Positions 11,075 to 23,276 of a DNA stretch of 64,000 nt are shown in pieces. Each line of letters starts with the position of its first letter. Position 1 is the stretch's first letter. Below the pieces are notes generated by a model. The model was not told where the DNA came from, searched no databases, and saw only the letters and a list, made by a program, of their open reading frames with translations. The position numbers and the translations under genes were made by a program. Origin of the DNA: Iris pallida (taxonomy: Eukaryota; Streptophyta; Magnoliopsida; Asparagales; Iridaceae); the NCBI GenBank assembly GCA_029216955.1, contig JANAVB010029819.1, positions 32,859,652 to 32,923,651 on the forward strand, written 5' to 3'.

Positions 11075-11257
11075 ATGGAAATTCACGAAACCCTAACTCC
11101 GCCACCCCCACCTCCAGTCGAGGGGCGATCCTGTGGACCACTCGCCGGCCACAATCGCACACCGGAGAACGCCTGGGCCGGCCAGACAGTGCGCGCGTGT
11201 GCGAAGCACAGGAAGAACGACAGCAGCATCAACCCAAACATCCAACTTTGTGGGTAA
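11075..11257 (+). CDS. Conserved 60-residue ORF in X LTR (5' copy)
   Basis: This small frame begins [14 protein letters not shown] and ends NIQLCG. It is basic and proline-rich at the N-terminus, with no domain I recognise. The same frame, also exactly 60 residues, is open in the 3' LTR at 17335-17517 with about a dozen substitutions and no indels. It lies upstream of the TATA-like box at about 11312. Both copies derive from one LTR at insertion, so shared openness is weak evidence for coding. It may equally be a GC-rich promoter-proximal block that happens to be open. Confidence 0.25.
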   Translation: MEIHETLTPPPPPPVEGRSCGPLAGHNRTPENAWAGQTVRACAKHRKNDSSINPNIQLCG

Positions 11258-11311
11258 AGTTCTTCCCCTGTACTCCTTCATTTTGCGCTTCGTAAATTAG
11301 TCCGGAGAGCC

Positions 11312-11318
11312 TATATAA
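11312..11318 (+). promoter_or_regulatory. TATA-like box in X 5' LTR
   Basis: TATATAA in the context GAGCCTATATAACCCTC is preserved in the 3' LTR at about 17573. It is a plausible core promoter in the element's orientation. The transcription start is not determinable from sequence alone. Confidence 0.45.
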
Positions 11319-12423
11319 CCCTCTCGAGATCCCACCAAGGAGACTTGAAGATAGCATCACAACCCGCCCAGAAACTGGACGCCAATATCGACAAAAACCT
11401 GTTCGAAAATAGGGCATATAACAGTCCAATCACCTACGTTTGGAGATCAATTTCGATCGATCTAACGCCAGATTAGAAATTCTATTTAAACACACTTTTA
11501 GACAACATGTAGGGCTCCACAACCCAATTCACAGAAGTCGTTTTATCCACGCGCCGAGAAATCGGATCCCGAAGTTGACCGAAAATTTATTTTAAAAACT
11601 AGAAATTTGCTCCGATACCACGTGCGTCCCGCCAAACCGAGCGACTTGGTCGCGAACAGAAAGCATCGAAAGGTGCGTAATAGCTTCGTGGACGTGTGGG
11701 CTTTGACGGAATTCAAATTGGTCGCGTGTGCGCGACGAATTTGATTCGTATCCGTCGAAATTTACTGTATCGGCCTCTGTGCAAATTTCTGAATTACTTC
11801 GTGCACGTTCGTCAGATCAAGACGAAACATGCGCAAACAGGACCGTATCGTTTTTCTGGTCCTGTATGCCAAGTTTGTTCCAATTCTGAGACAGTTGAAT
11901 CGGAACGCCGTTTTGCGGGCCCCACGGTCCGATTCAACGGGCGATTTTGTGCACGGTCCGCCGGAATCCAACTTTGGACATACGGTTGGGTTCGTATCGA
12001 AAAACCGAACATGTTGACATATAGTTTGACGACTTTAGAGACCGTTGACTCTGGCACGCTTTTTGATGCAAAGCGGATCCAACAACGGACACCGTTTTGA
12101 CCTAAAATTACCGTTTTCCCCTGTGTTCAGAATTGGACTTAAGGACAGGCAATTCTAGCTATTTTGACTATTCTGAGAACATCGGTAATGTTTATTTCAG
12201 CATCCGGAGACTGTTGTACGAGTTTTGTCTATTGTGGCACACCGAGTAGTTCAGATTATCGGTTTCACCAGCACAGGACCACAGGCGAGTACAGTTTATT
12301 GTCTGTATTTCGATATTGATTTTTACTATATTTTATTGATTGGCCATTGGTTATGTAATTTTTATATTCTATTATAAATTATTGAGTCGGGAATGAGAAG
12401 TACCAAGGATGTGTGATCCGACC

Positions 12424-12530
12424 GTAGATTGTTTATTTTTTTCAAGTAGACCTCGTAGACATTGTTTATTTTCTGCAAGTAGACCTCGTAGACATTGTTT
12501 ATTTTTGTGCAAGTAGACCTCGTAGACCTC
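12424..12530 (+). repeat. 33-bp minisatellite in X 5' LTR, three copies
   Basis: The units at 12424-12454, 12455-12487 and 12488-12521 follow the pattern GTAGACATTG-TTTATTTT-CTGCAAGTAGACCTC, ending with a partial GTAGACCTC. The other X LTR carries four units (31489-31630). The length is a multiple of three, so antisense frames stay open through it, but I see no protein function. Confidence 0.85.
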
Positions 12531-13041
12531 GCGGTGTAGTGTCCCAGACTGATCACATATCAAAGGTACTTCTAACAGTTGGGGAAGTATTTTGTGTCTA
12601 TTTATTTGCTATTGGTTTTCTGTATTTTCTGTTTATTTTCAAAAAACATGTAATTGATGTCTAACCTCTGTTGTATAGTCATTTTTATTTATTGAAATTA
12701 CATTCAGTGAATTGTGCTCGTTCCATTCCTGACTGGAAACTAATATTTTTCGGGTTAGTTGTGGCTTCACTTAGCTTGAGAGATTCGGGTGTACTTGCAG
12801 ACAGAAACCTAGAAATAGATAGAAGATGTATCAATTTATTTTATTGTAAAATCTTGTATTTTCTTTAATTATAAATATTGTAAATATTGTAACAAATTTA
12901 GAAATGTGAATGAGCATCAAATGTTATATTTTGAGCATTTATTTCTTGCGGGCGTGACAGCGTTCTACCGCCGACTCTGCGGCATAGGCTGGCTTGGACA
13001 TGTCTCGTATCCGGAAAAGCGGGTACGGGTTGTTACAAGTT

Positions 13042-13128
13042 TTTGTGGTGGCCCATGCAGATCAATTTTCACAAAAGATTACGAACTCGTGATGGTACTT
13101 AAGTTAGTCGTACCATTGCGAGCCTGCA
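13042..13128 (+). other. X leader stem-loop just inside the 5' LTR
   Basis: After TTACA comes AGTTTTTGTGGTGGCCCATGC, as in the other elements. TGCAG (13056-13060) can pair with CTGCA of CCTGCA (13123-13128). Inside it, CTCGTGATGGTAC (13086-13098) pairs with GTACCATTGCGAG (13110-13122) over 13 positions with two wobbles. The stem sequence is unrelated to that of LARD1 and Z, but its place and shape are the same. Confidence 0.6.
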
Positions 13129-16100
13129 ACTAGAAAATGCTCACTCACAACTTAGATTAACTTGATTTAAGAGAATTACTAGGACTAGGAGTCCCTTGTT
13201 CAAATTGACCGTTGGGTAGTTAAGGTTATTAGACAGGCCATACAATTTAGATAGCTTGCTAGATCCCTATTGGTACACTATTGCTTTTGATATGACGGTT
13301 ATGAACCCGTGGGTATATTACTCACTTGACTAGTTAGGCTTTCCTTAGAACTAAGGCTTAATCTTGATAAATTGTTCAATTTTTCTTTTGCTCTATTTAG
13401 ATATAGATCTTATATCATAACTTAAAATTGTCTATTTAAAATCCTATTTTTGTCGAAAGGAATTAGTTCAAATTTTCTGATTCTATTATTCGCATACAAA
13501 TCTCGATGTAGATTGATTTGAGATTTTCCCTCAACCATTGAAATGCATATGAAATAGATACTAGAATGTTTGTATTTCTTTCGTCTTTAGTTATTTCCTC
13601 CATGTTAAATCTTTTATTTTAAGTGTTGTGACTGATAGGACAAATACCTACGCTTTATTTTTAGTCAACTTGTTTGAATCTCTAGAAGCTCATGAATTTT
13701 TACGGATACAGTTAAAAGAATGTTAGTTAACTCATAATGGTTAGACAGCAGCGCACTGTCGTCAATTATTTGAGGGTGGAGAATGTGGGTTCACTGCAGC
13801 CATCAGCGCACTGGCAAGGCACAACCCATAGAATTGAAATCCTTTCGAAGAACCATAGTTTATGGAACATTGCTAAAACTATGTCCTCTTGACCTCTTTA
13901 GATCTTAGATACCCTTGTGTCAATATAAGGTAGAGTACCTGATAGCTGATCACGTCTGAACCATGGAACCAAGGGTTTACCACAGCCAGAATATACGGAC
14001 GAGGCATAATCCTCGGTAAAATGACTTAAGACGGGATTACAAGTTTAGGATACCATAAAAGATAGTAGGATGCCTATATAAGCAAGAACACTAGTTAAGG
14101 CTTTGATTCTCTCAAAGCTCGAACCAATTGTGCCTCATTTCAAAAATCTCACATATTTATATTTTGACTCTCTTGACCAATGCTGCTATTACAACCTAGT
14201 TTTTGCAAGCTTACTCTTTTATCGAGCTTGATTCAAGACATATGTTTATTGGGGACGCCCGCTAACATATTGTTTAATCAGAATCATTGTATTACGGTCT
14301 GATCAACCATGATGCATTTGGTTCGCTCTTCATTTAATTATACTACGTGGAATGAGATATAGAGGTATCTAGGATCTCATCCGCGACTGCTTTGACAATT
14401 CCTCTTGAAATACTATATTCGCCTTTGAATCACGTAATTATACTTAGTGACCCCTTTCTTGAACTCCTTATTGGCTTTGTCTTTCACTGATTTGGAAAGA
14501 CAAAAGCTCGTAATTGATAGATAGATATAGAGTATTTTCCATGGCTATGAAAGTTGTACACGTAAGTGTAGCTAACATCGGCCAGCTCTGTGACTGGAAC
14601 CTTGCCTTGAGTTACTCATCCTCCCTTCGACACTAAACCCACTATCTTGATCTTCTAGTCATTGGAGTCAGAGAATGATTAGGATCGTTTCCTTGAATCG
14701 AATGCCAACCTAGGAGACTATCCTCAAGAGACCAAATATTGTGAGCCTCTAATTATTTGTTGAAGCTTGCTTCAACTAGAACCCTTGTGACGATAGTCTG
14801 GTAGGTTTGACACACATAGAAATTTACGACCCAGTTGTTAGGAACCTTTTCATACGATGTGCCTTAGAGCTGGTTACTCCGTCGATAACTCTTGTACACC
14901 ATGGACGGGTAGATCATTCTATTCTATCAACCATGCGTCATATTACACACTCGTTTTCCATTTAGTAAGGAATGACCCTTGACTTGACTTATATCTAATG
15001 TATCTCGTTACGTCGTGCCTTATTCTTTATTAACAAGAGACGAGGTACAATATCCGGACTTTGAAATCCTTCTAACCTCATTATTCCTAAAACCATATCC
15101 TAGCTTCTAAGGTGGGTAGACTGTAAGCCTTCTTGGGATATACGAGGATTATCGATTGATTAGAATAATTTTTCCATTAGAATGATAGTTAGTGCCCCAT
15201 GGACTTCCACTTTCCATTTAGATTATTTTGTGCCCTGGCCGTGTCATTAATATTCGGAGCACGAGACCAGCTGTTATCTTCCAACAAAATTCACATGCAA
15301 GGTCTAGACGAGTCCACCTTCATCTAGATATATCACGTCCCACTCAAACACGTCCTCTTGTACTCAGTTTTTATGGTACGACTTTCAGGACGAAAGGACG
15401 AGTTATAACCCTTACTATAATACCGGTATGCTTTCTGACTTTCATTAGAGCTTCAACTTCGACTCGAATCTTTCAACCCAATATGGTTGTGATCTACTCG
15501 AAGCCTACTACGCACATGTCACTAGTGTGTCACACAATTGTGTCTCCTCATGCTACTTAAAAACAAAAGTCACTGAAGGCACATTTTTGGGCTTGAAGGA
15601 CCTAGCTAACTAACCTGACAGGCAACTAGCTCAACCCTTGGATAGAAACCTATTCTAGGATACCCTAATCTAGTAGGAAGAGTTTTATCATTGGGATCTT
15701 GTCCAATCCATATAGATTAAAATCCAATGTTCATCCAACCAACGACTGATGTCTAAATAGAGAACCCAGTAGAACCCATCCATGCATACCACCGTATTTG
15801 GACTATAAGACCGAACTAATTGAAATAGGTCCCTATACCTATTTTGTAGTCCCCACCTCTTAGACTGGAAAGACATTCGTAACCCTTACCTGGAAGTCGC
15901 AAGACGATCTTGTAGTGCACCTTTATCCCTTGCTCGTGTGTTTAGATAACCACGGAAAAGATCACAATCTTGATTTCTCAAATTCAGTCCTATTTTGGGA
16001 CGTTGTTTAGAACTCCGAGAACAGAATTTCTGTATTGCACGGATTGCAAGCCCCTCTAAGAAACAAGTGCTCTTCGACGTAGCAAGTGACTGAACTAGAG

Positions 16101-16589
16101 TAGCCCAATCTAGCAAATAAGGCTGTGGTTCATAAACTCCCTTTCTATCTGTAACAATGGATACTCTCCACTGCTCTTGAAACTTCACAGTTTCTTCCAA
16201 TTATTCTGCCTTATCTTCCTGTCCTCCCTACTTCGGAGCGACAGTAGTCATGCTTATTAGACTTTATCAATATTTCTTAGCTACTTGTGTAAATTTGTTG
16301 CATATTAAATTTTGGGTTGCTTGATGGATAAGAGAGGATTATATATGCCATGTACAGTAGATATCTATTGGTAGAAATTTTAGCAGTTAGTTGGAAGATT
16401 ATAAAGTTGTAGCGATAGAAGATTTGATGGGGTAACGTGACCAAAGGTGGGTAGAAGTCCTCCAGTATTCAGAATTACGAAATGGCTAGGAGGAGGTATA
16501 CATATTTCTGAGAAATTAAATTTGAAAAGATTGTGGTAATAGTAGATTTATTCTATTTATTTTTGAATTTTAGGTATGTTTATGAGTTG

Positions 16590-16627
16590 AATTTCGAGGA
16601 CGAAATTATTTTTAAGTTGGGTAGATT
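16590..16627 (+). other. X terminal palindrome and polypurine tract
   Basis: AATTTCGAGGACGAAATT (16590-16607) is followed by AAGTTGGGTAGATT and then TGTAGCTCCCC at 16628, the start of the X 3' LTR. The arrangement is identical to LARD1 although X has no pol gene. Confidence 0.8.
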
Positions 16628-17029
16628 TGTAGCTCCCCTTCCGGAATATTTTTTAAATATTTTATTTAAATTGTGATTTTTAGATTTTATAAATAGTTAT
16701 TTAGTTTATTATTACTGGCTATTATTATTGTCAATAAATGTTATATATACTTGTTCATATTATAAAAAATAGGCTCTACATTGGAATGATGCTTTCGGAT
16801 TTATTTAGAATTTATGGAGTATATTATATAAGTATATATAAATATATACATAAGTAAATATGTATCTAGATATATATATAGAGTAAATAAAACACATATA
16901 AATACGTGTGTATGTATATAAAAATATACTATATATGTGTATGTGTGTATATGTATATATATAAATAAATATTATATATGTATGTATGTGCATGTATGTA
17001 TAAATATATAAAAGTATACGTGTGTATAT

Positions 17030-17035
17030 ATATAT

Positions 17036-17122
<87 letters not shown>
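17030..17122. repeat. TG/TA microsatellite in X 3' LTR
   Basis: An almost pure (TA)n run at about 17048-17118, preceded by ACACAC. Antisense frames of up to 198 residues through it are Tyr-Ile repeats and not genes. Confidence 0.95.
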
Positions 17123-17126
<4 letters not shown>

Positions 17127-17334
17127 TAAGAAAAAAATATATACATGTATAGTATAAAAAAAAGAAAAAGAAAAAGAAAAAGGGAATAAAATAAGAAAGC
17201 AGCCCAGAACCGGCCAGCTAATCCCCCAGGCCCAGCCAGTGGGCCAGCAAGCCACAGGAACCCGACCTTAATATTCCTCCAACCGAGCTCTATACAGGAT
17301 TCACCTATATCCCGATCAGGAACACGAGAGAGAG

Positions 17335-17517
17335 ATGGAAATTCACGAAACCCTAACTCCGCCACCCCCACCTCCAATCGAGGGGCAACCCCGTGGACCA
17401 CTCGCTGGCCACAGTCGCACGCCGGACAACGCCTGGGCCGTCCAGACAGTGCGCGCGCGTACGAAGCACAGGAAGAACGACAACAGCATCAGCCCAAACA
17501 TCCAACTTTGTGGGTAA
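17335..17517 (+). CDS. Conserved 60-residue ORF in X LTR (3' copy)
   Basis: Partner of 11075-11257, with the same length and ends. It reads [14 protein letters not shown]...NIQLCG with conservative and non-conservative changes between. I recognise no function. It may be non-coding. Confidence 0.25.
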   Translation: MEIHETLTPPPPPPIEGQPRGPLAGHSRTPDNAWAVQTVRARTKHRKNDNSISPNIQLCG

Positions 17518-19370
17518 AATTTCTTTCCTTGTACTCCGTCATTTTGCGTTTTGTAAATTAGTCCGAAGAGCCTATATAACCCTCTCGAGATCCCACCAAG
17601 GGGACTTGAGGATAGCATCACAACCTGTCCAGAAACTGGACGCCAATATCGACAAAAACCTGTTCGAAAATAGGACATATAACAGTCCAATCACCCACGT
17701 TTGGAGATCGATTTTGTCACGACCCGCACCCTAGAGTAAGGGCATGAGACATGGGTACGTCCAGCCTACGCCGCAGTGTCGACGGTAGAACGCTGTCGTA
17801 GGTCAAATACATCTAACAATATATCTCTAAACATTTATACTCCCCGAATGGGGGTGACATAGCAGTAAATAAACTCAATCACAACTAAGGAAGAGATAGC
17901 ACGATATGAAATAGAACTCAAGGGAAAATAGATGATAAAGTAGTCTAAGATAATCCCAGCAAATATCCTGAGGTACATGGTCTCAAATACTGAATGAAAG
18001 AATATATACAACTCAGAATAGAATAAAATCTAGCTAAACATGTCTCAAGACTACATAAGATAAGATAAGCCTAACTAACTAGTCTAGGCAATGGGGGTGT
18101 TGTCCTCAGCTAGAGCTGGGTCCTCCTGAGGGTCCAGCTCGCAAGTGTCGTCTAGGGCTGCCCCGTAGAAGGTATCCACACAGGCCTCCTCCTCGTCCTC
18201 TGTAATATTTTCAACATGTCCAGTCAGGACAGGAGCGAGTACAGTACATCTCAACAGTTCATAGCAGGTTAGAAAATATAATCATGCAGTAAAGTAAGAT
18301 ACAGGTGCTGAAGAATACAGTATGTAAACAGAGAAAGAGAACTGTAATAGAAATATCTACTATAAGTAAGGAACTAACAGTGGCTAGTGGGTCAGAGTAC
18401 AGGATAACACATATGAACAGAACAGATTTGTACATGATCTACACTAAGGAGTTTCACATGATCTACACTACTATGGAATTGTTCACATGACTACTAGCAC
18501 TCCCCCGTTTCCCCAATCAATACACAAGGATCTAAGCAGGTTATGTTATTATGCATGATATCACATGGGAGCCCATGAAAGGGTGTACATGATAGTATAC
18601 ATGAGGGCTCTGTGAACATGAGAGTACATGATTCACAAGAGTGTACATGTATGGTGAAAGCGCAGGAGTACATGATGAAAATGAAACGCATATGACACAA
18701 TGTACCCGATGCCCCCAAGGGGGATAACATCGCATGAAGAGATCCATATAGTACCAATCCGTGATAATGTCGTGACAGCACAAGTAAAGTAATTTAATGC
18801 AGGAAAAATAATTCTAAGCAGGATATGAAATGATCAGAGAATGTACTCGCCTGGTATCCGAGTGTCCAATAAGAGAGTACTGTTCGAGGAGTGGTATCTG
18901 GCTCCTAATCAGAACAGCACAAGTCACAACAAGTCTAAATGGTAAAATGAAGTCCTACTATGCATTCTACATGATTCTAGGTCAATCTAGGCCAAAGTCA
19001 ACTCTTGGTCAACTCTGGTCAACCCTAGAAGTCAAACTAGGTCAACCAAGTCTAGACTAGGTCAAGCTAGTCTATCTAGTCCAATCTAGACTATACTAGT
19101 CTATACTAATCTAGTCTAGGTCTACCAAGGCTAAACTAGCCTATCAACATTCAATACAAGGCTATAAAACCTATCCTATCAATCAGCACAACCCCAAACA
19201 CAAACACTAATGACACACCAAACATATACATGATACTAGTATATATGCCAATATATCTATTCATCCAATGCATGAATCTATACTAAATACTTATATATAA
19301 AATACAACTTACATTTATATAGATACATATATTAGAGTTTACATTACATATATACTTTACATAACATATA

Positions 19371-19385
19371 CATATATATATATAT

Positions 19386-19437
<52 letters not shown>

Positions 19438-19440
19438 TAT
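19371..19440. repeat. TA microsatellite expanded in Z 3' LTR only
   Basis: About 70 bp of near-pure TA. The same site in the 5' LTR (about 28240-28290) has only short TA runs. As LTRs are identical at insertion, the length changed afterwards. Confidence 0.85.
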
Positions 19441-21224
19441 ACATTAGGAAAATAGGATAGGCATATAGAGGGTGAAAGGACATCATGGCAATGTGAGTGT
19501 CTATGTGTAGTGTTGTGAGGGATGTACGTATCATGGAATTTGTGAGAGGGCATGTGTCAATGGGAAAATAAGTGTGTGGCATGGTGTCATGAGAGTGTTA
19601 GGTGTAATATAAATCTGAAACAGTGGCAGTGTGTGTGTATGTAGTATGGCAGTTGTGTGAGGAGTGAGTGAATAGGTGTGTAGCTGGTGTGTGTGTGGAA
19701 GAAGAGTGGACTGTACAGGAATGTAAATGTGCAAAGGGAAATAACAGTTCAGATTTAGAGACTTCTAACTCAGTTTTTTACCACATGTGAAGCACCAACA
19801 AAATAGTTCAATTGTTAAAACAGTTAACTAGTGTTCAGTTACAGCCAAATACCAATTCCCAGATTTCATACAACACTGGCAAACATTCCATAGTTCATAA
19901 TAGAACTCAAAAATCAGTCTAAAACAGTTTATACAGTTCATGAAATTCCAGTTTTAGTCAATTCTTGTATTCTCAGTTTTTAAGCCCAAACTACAACCAA
20001 ACAATCCAAATTCGACACATATTTAAGAATCATGTAGGAGGACCAATACAGGAATTAAAACCAATATATTAACAGTAATAAATAGGTTAAAATAGCTGGC
20101 AAATATCATATTTGAAAACTAGAAATTTACAGAAAACACATATATCAGCTGCTTTGGGGTAAATGAGAATTCAAATAGGAAATTAAACTAAAACACGAAT
20201 CCATTGGTCGGTAATTAATATATATAATACATATGTGTCCCACAATGTCATTGTGTCCAAACACGAGGACACAATGTGTCAAAACCAATCAAAACACAAA
20301 ACGGTGTAATATCTGTGCTAATCCTCGTGCACGTGTTCACGGGTTTCGTGTGCACGACAGGATACGACACAACCCACGTGGTTGTGTCCCAGTGTTGACT
20401 AGGTCTAGGTCTAGGGCTAGGACACCCTGATTTAGGTCCATAACACGTGTGTCAGTGACACGACACACGTATCAGTGCCCTAAAAAAAACTGAACCCAGT
20501 TCAGTAAAAGTAATGCACGTGTTCGTGCGTGTCCGACACGACACGTGGGGGTCTGAGACTCGACACACGTCGTGTCAGTCACGAGGACGACCCATGTGTC
20601 AAGTGTCAAGTGTCAACGTGGCGTCTCCTGGCAGCTGTGGCCCCCGAACAGCAGGGATCCAACCCGAGCACGCGGCGTGTGTGCACCGCTTGTCCACGCA
20701 TCGATTCCAACACAACCCGACACAAACACCACCTTAGAGGAACAGAAATCAATAAGCAATGATAAAACCTAGATTCCGATTCAAAAATATTGCACAAAAG
20801 AAATCGAAATGCCCTTTGAGGCATTTCGACAAACACTTAAGGACAGTTCCTGATACGTGTCCAAACGGACACGAAACTTATAAAACTCGATACGAAACCA
20901 ATACAAACACTTAGGGGACTCCTAGGGCTTTCTGAATATGTAAAGAAATTAGAATTTCATTGAGGAATGAGGAAGTTACCTATAGTTGAACTTTCTAGAA
21001 AACCCCTTTTGTAGAGCTCTTCTCCTTGATATCCCAATCCAATCAAATCAACAACAAACTGAAAAAAACTTCAATAACAGCAGAATAGGTATATTAAAAC
21101 CTAATGGAAGAAATTTGAATGAAAAAGGAAATGGAATGGAATTCTAGGGATTAAATGAAGTAGGAACAAACCTTGTTTCTAAACTTGAGCTTTCCTAAAA
21201 AGAGGCAACCCTAAAATTAAGAGA

Positions 21225-21233
21225 GCATTTATA
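21225..21233 (-). promoter_or_regulatory. TATA box candidate in Z 3' LTR
   Basis: The - strand reads TATAAATGC in the context AACCCTATAAATGCTCTC, about 415 bp inside the LTR start. It is also present in the 5' LTR at 30084-30092. Confidence 0.5.
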
Positions 21234-21646
21234 GGGTTGTGTTACCAAGGAGGATAGGGTGGCCGGCCACTTAGTCTAGGGCTTAGGGTTTTGCAATGTC
21301 TTGGGCTTTGGGCCAACCTACAAGGCTATGGCTTGAATTGATTTATTAATAGTTCTAAATAATAAGCCATGACTTATGACTTTCTAATTCCTATTGCTAA
21401 CTAGAGTCTATTGACCAAACCAAGGGTTAGCTTAGGTTAGACTAGAGTCATATAACCTAACCAAGTCCCTACTAACTAGGGTTAGATTCTAGGTTGGTCT
21501 ACAAGGGTCAAAACTAGCCAAAGTCAACCTAGTCCAAACAATTCCAAAATAATTCCTAAAAATTCCCATAAATTCAATAAATTCTAATAAATTTAAATTA
21601 CCCCAAAAATGTCAAAAATACCATCAAACTAAATGTGGTAGTGACA

Positions 21647-21683
21647 AATCTACCCTTCTTAAAAGAATTTTGTCCTCGAAATT
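21647..21683 (-). other. Z terminal palindrome and polypurine tract
   Basis: The - strand reads AATTTCGAGGACAAAATT (21683 to 21666), one transition from the perfect palindrome, then AAGAAGGGTAGATT and the LTR start TGTCACTACC. Confidence 0.8.
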
Positions 21684-21719
21684 GAAAGGCGAAATACAAC
21701 TGATGAGAAGGATAGAAAG

Positions 21720-22190
21720 TATACCTCACGGTCCAAAAAGATAAGGGTAGCGCTCGCGCATCTCATCCTCCGCTCCCTAGTAGACTCTTCTGGAGAATGA
21801 TGTCTCCATGCGACGCATACCAAAGGTATCACCTGGTTCCTCAGAACCTTCTTCCGTCGATCCAGAATCTCTACTGGCTGCTCGGATAGCTGAGAGAAGG
21901 CCCAACCTCAATCTCTGAATGATCGAGCACAAGGCTAGGATCAGCCACGTACCGTCTCAACTGTAATACATAGAATACGTTGTGGACCTCCACTAGCACA
22001 GGCGGTAAGTCTAGCCTGTATGCAACGTCACCGACTCTCCCGCTGATAACGAAAGGGCCGATGAAGCGCGGGCTAAGCTTTCCGCCTCCACCAAAACGTA
22101 TGTACCACGAGTCAGAGATATCCTCAAAAAAACCTGGTCTTCGACCTAATCACAAGCAAGGTCTCAATTAATTATAATAAACAAACATGA
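21720..22190 (-). pseudogene. Z integrase C-terminal region, decayed
   Basis: Short - strand frames resemble the end of chromovirus pol. Near 21730-21780 a frame reads EDEMRERYPYLFGP, matching the better-kept Y_B copy at 61946-62215, which has a chromodomain-like end. Between there and 22190 the reading frame is broken several times and the SH3-like integrase tail cannot be followed. There is no continuous ORF. Confidence 0.6.
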
Positions 22191-23276
22191 TCAAAAATCA
22201 CAAACAAACAAACCTAAATCTAATCCTACTCTAATTTGTACCTCAAACTCCAACGACCTCAGGTGGCTATCGGTCCAGTGCCGATGTCTGTCCGGCGCCA
22301 CATGAAGTCTGTCCCTGATGAGCTTCACCTTCTCGGCTGCGTCAACAACCATCTTTGGCCCCAGTAAAGCTCGTTCACCAACATCATCCCAAGATATGGG
22401 TGTACGGCACCTACGCCCGTACAGAGCCTCGAAAGGTGACATCTTAATGCTGGCCTGGAAACTATTATTGTAAGCAAACTCCACCAAATGAAGATGATCC
22501 TCCCAGGAACCTCCAAAGTCCAGGATGCACGTCCGCAGCATATCCTCAAGTGTCTGAATAGTCCTCTCCGACTGTCCGTCCGTCTGCGGGTGGTATGCAA
22601 TACTAAACTTGAGCTGAGTGCCCAAGCTGGTCTGCAGACTCCTCTAGAAATGGAAAGTAAAGCGACTATCCCGATCTGAGACGATGCTGACTGGAACTTC
22701 GTGAATCCTGACTATCTGTCGCATATACATCTCTGCCAGCCTCTCTGTAGACGTACCCACCTTGAATGGCAAGAAGTGGGCCGATTTGGTCAACCTGTCA
22801 ACGATGACCCAAATTGCGTCTTTCCCTCCTGGAGTATGCGGCAATCCTGAAATGAAGTCCATAGTGATATGCTCCCATTTCCACTCGGGGATGGGTAGCG
22901 GCTGCAACAATCCACCGGGCCTCTGTCTCTCTGCCTTGACCTACTGACAGACCAAGCACCTAGCCATGAAGCGAGCCACCTCCCGCTTCATCCCTGACCA
23001 CCAAACATGCTCCCTCAGATCTCGGTACATCTTGTTGGCACCCGGGTGTATAGAGTACTGAGATCTGTGGGCCTCCTACATAACCTGCTCCCTGAGCTCT
23101 CCGCTGGGCACACATAACCTGGAACCGTGCCTCAAGGCACCATCCTCTGTAAGAGAATACTCGCCCTCCAGCAATCCTGCTTGAACCTGCTCTCGGAGAC
23201 ACCGCAGAGCAACGTCCTCAAACTGAGCCGACTTGATCCTCTCTACCAAGTCCGACTGAATCTGCATGCTCCACAA
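22191..23276 (-). pseudogene. Z integrase (H2C2 zinc domain plus DDE core), broken
   Basis: The integrase would insert retrotransposon cDNA into the chromosome. Reading leftward: an H2C2 zinc domain (HRSQYSIHPGANK... ending CLVC, about 22945-23075), then the core with a catalytic Asp in TMDFISGLP, the second Asp in SDRDSRF (about 22660) and the Glu in DGQSERTIQTLED (about 22560). Downstream is SPFEALYGRRCRTP, typical of plant Gypsy integrases. TAG stops interrupt it at 23076-23078, 22941-22943 and about 22641-22643. At the first two, Y_B still has CAG. The frame runs into unrelated sequence after residue ~130 of the last ORF. Confidence 0.9.

Larger units (their letters stand above)
11022..13037 (+). 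repeat. Element X 5' LTR, right part (split by LARD1)
   Basis: Homologous to 17282-17714 joined to 30514-32138, which is the X 3' LTR with Z removed. It begins GCCGAGCTC at the LARD1 junction and ends ...GGGTTGTTACA, followed by the shared leader motif. The first ~650 bp of this LTR lie left of LARD1, outside the window. It contains a GC-rich stretch with a conserved 60-residue frame, a TATATAA box (11312-11318) and a 33-bp minisatellite. Confidence 0.88.
13038..16627 (+). mobile_element. Element X interior, non-coding LARD-type core
   Basis: This 3.6-kb region lies between the two X LTRs. No gag, protease, RT or integrase motif is visible in any frame, and ORFs are at most ~110 residues without recognisable domains. 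A segment at about 15260-15360 is clearly homologous to the reverse complement of 42080-42175 in the W interior (shared TCCAACAAA, ATGCAAG, CTAGACGAG, CCACCTTCAT). So X and W belong to one non-coding superfamily. It starts with the leader stem-loop and ends with the palindrome plus purine tract. Confidence 0.8.
16628..17714 (+). repeat. Element X 3' LTR, left part (split by Z)
   Basis: It starts TGTAGCTCCCC after the purine tract. It holds a long TA/TG microsatellite and the GC-rich block, and is broken at 17714 by element Z. It resumes at 30514. The joined LTR is about 2712 bp. The last five bases, GATTT (17710-17714), are the left target duplication of Z. Confidence 0.9.
17715..21646 (-). 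repeat. Z 3' LTR, 3932 bp
   Basis: On the - strand it starts TGTCACTACCACATTT and ends GGGTGCGGGTCGTGACA. It carries a W-box array (18980-19065), GTACATGA-type repeats (about 18540-18720), a CpG-rich GACACG block (about 20250-20730) and a TATA box at 21225-21233. It contains no gene. It is ~80 bp longer than its partner, mainly from a TA microsatellite. Confidence 0.93.

Noticed and set aside
12424..12530. CRISPR-like direct repeats
   Set aside because: The 33-bp units are contiguous, without spacers, in a plant LTR. It is a minisatellite.
16805..17401. 198-residue ORF on the - strand
   Set aside because: Most of it is Tyr-Ile repeats translated from the TA microsatellite, with unrelated LTR sequence at the N-terminus.
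18494..18783. ORFs of 80-95 residues in the Z LTR (similar frames at 27500, 32840 and 59029)
   Set aside because: They recur only because LTRs are related. They encode reiterated TCATGTAC motifs, start at different points and show no protein features.
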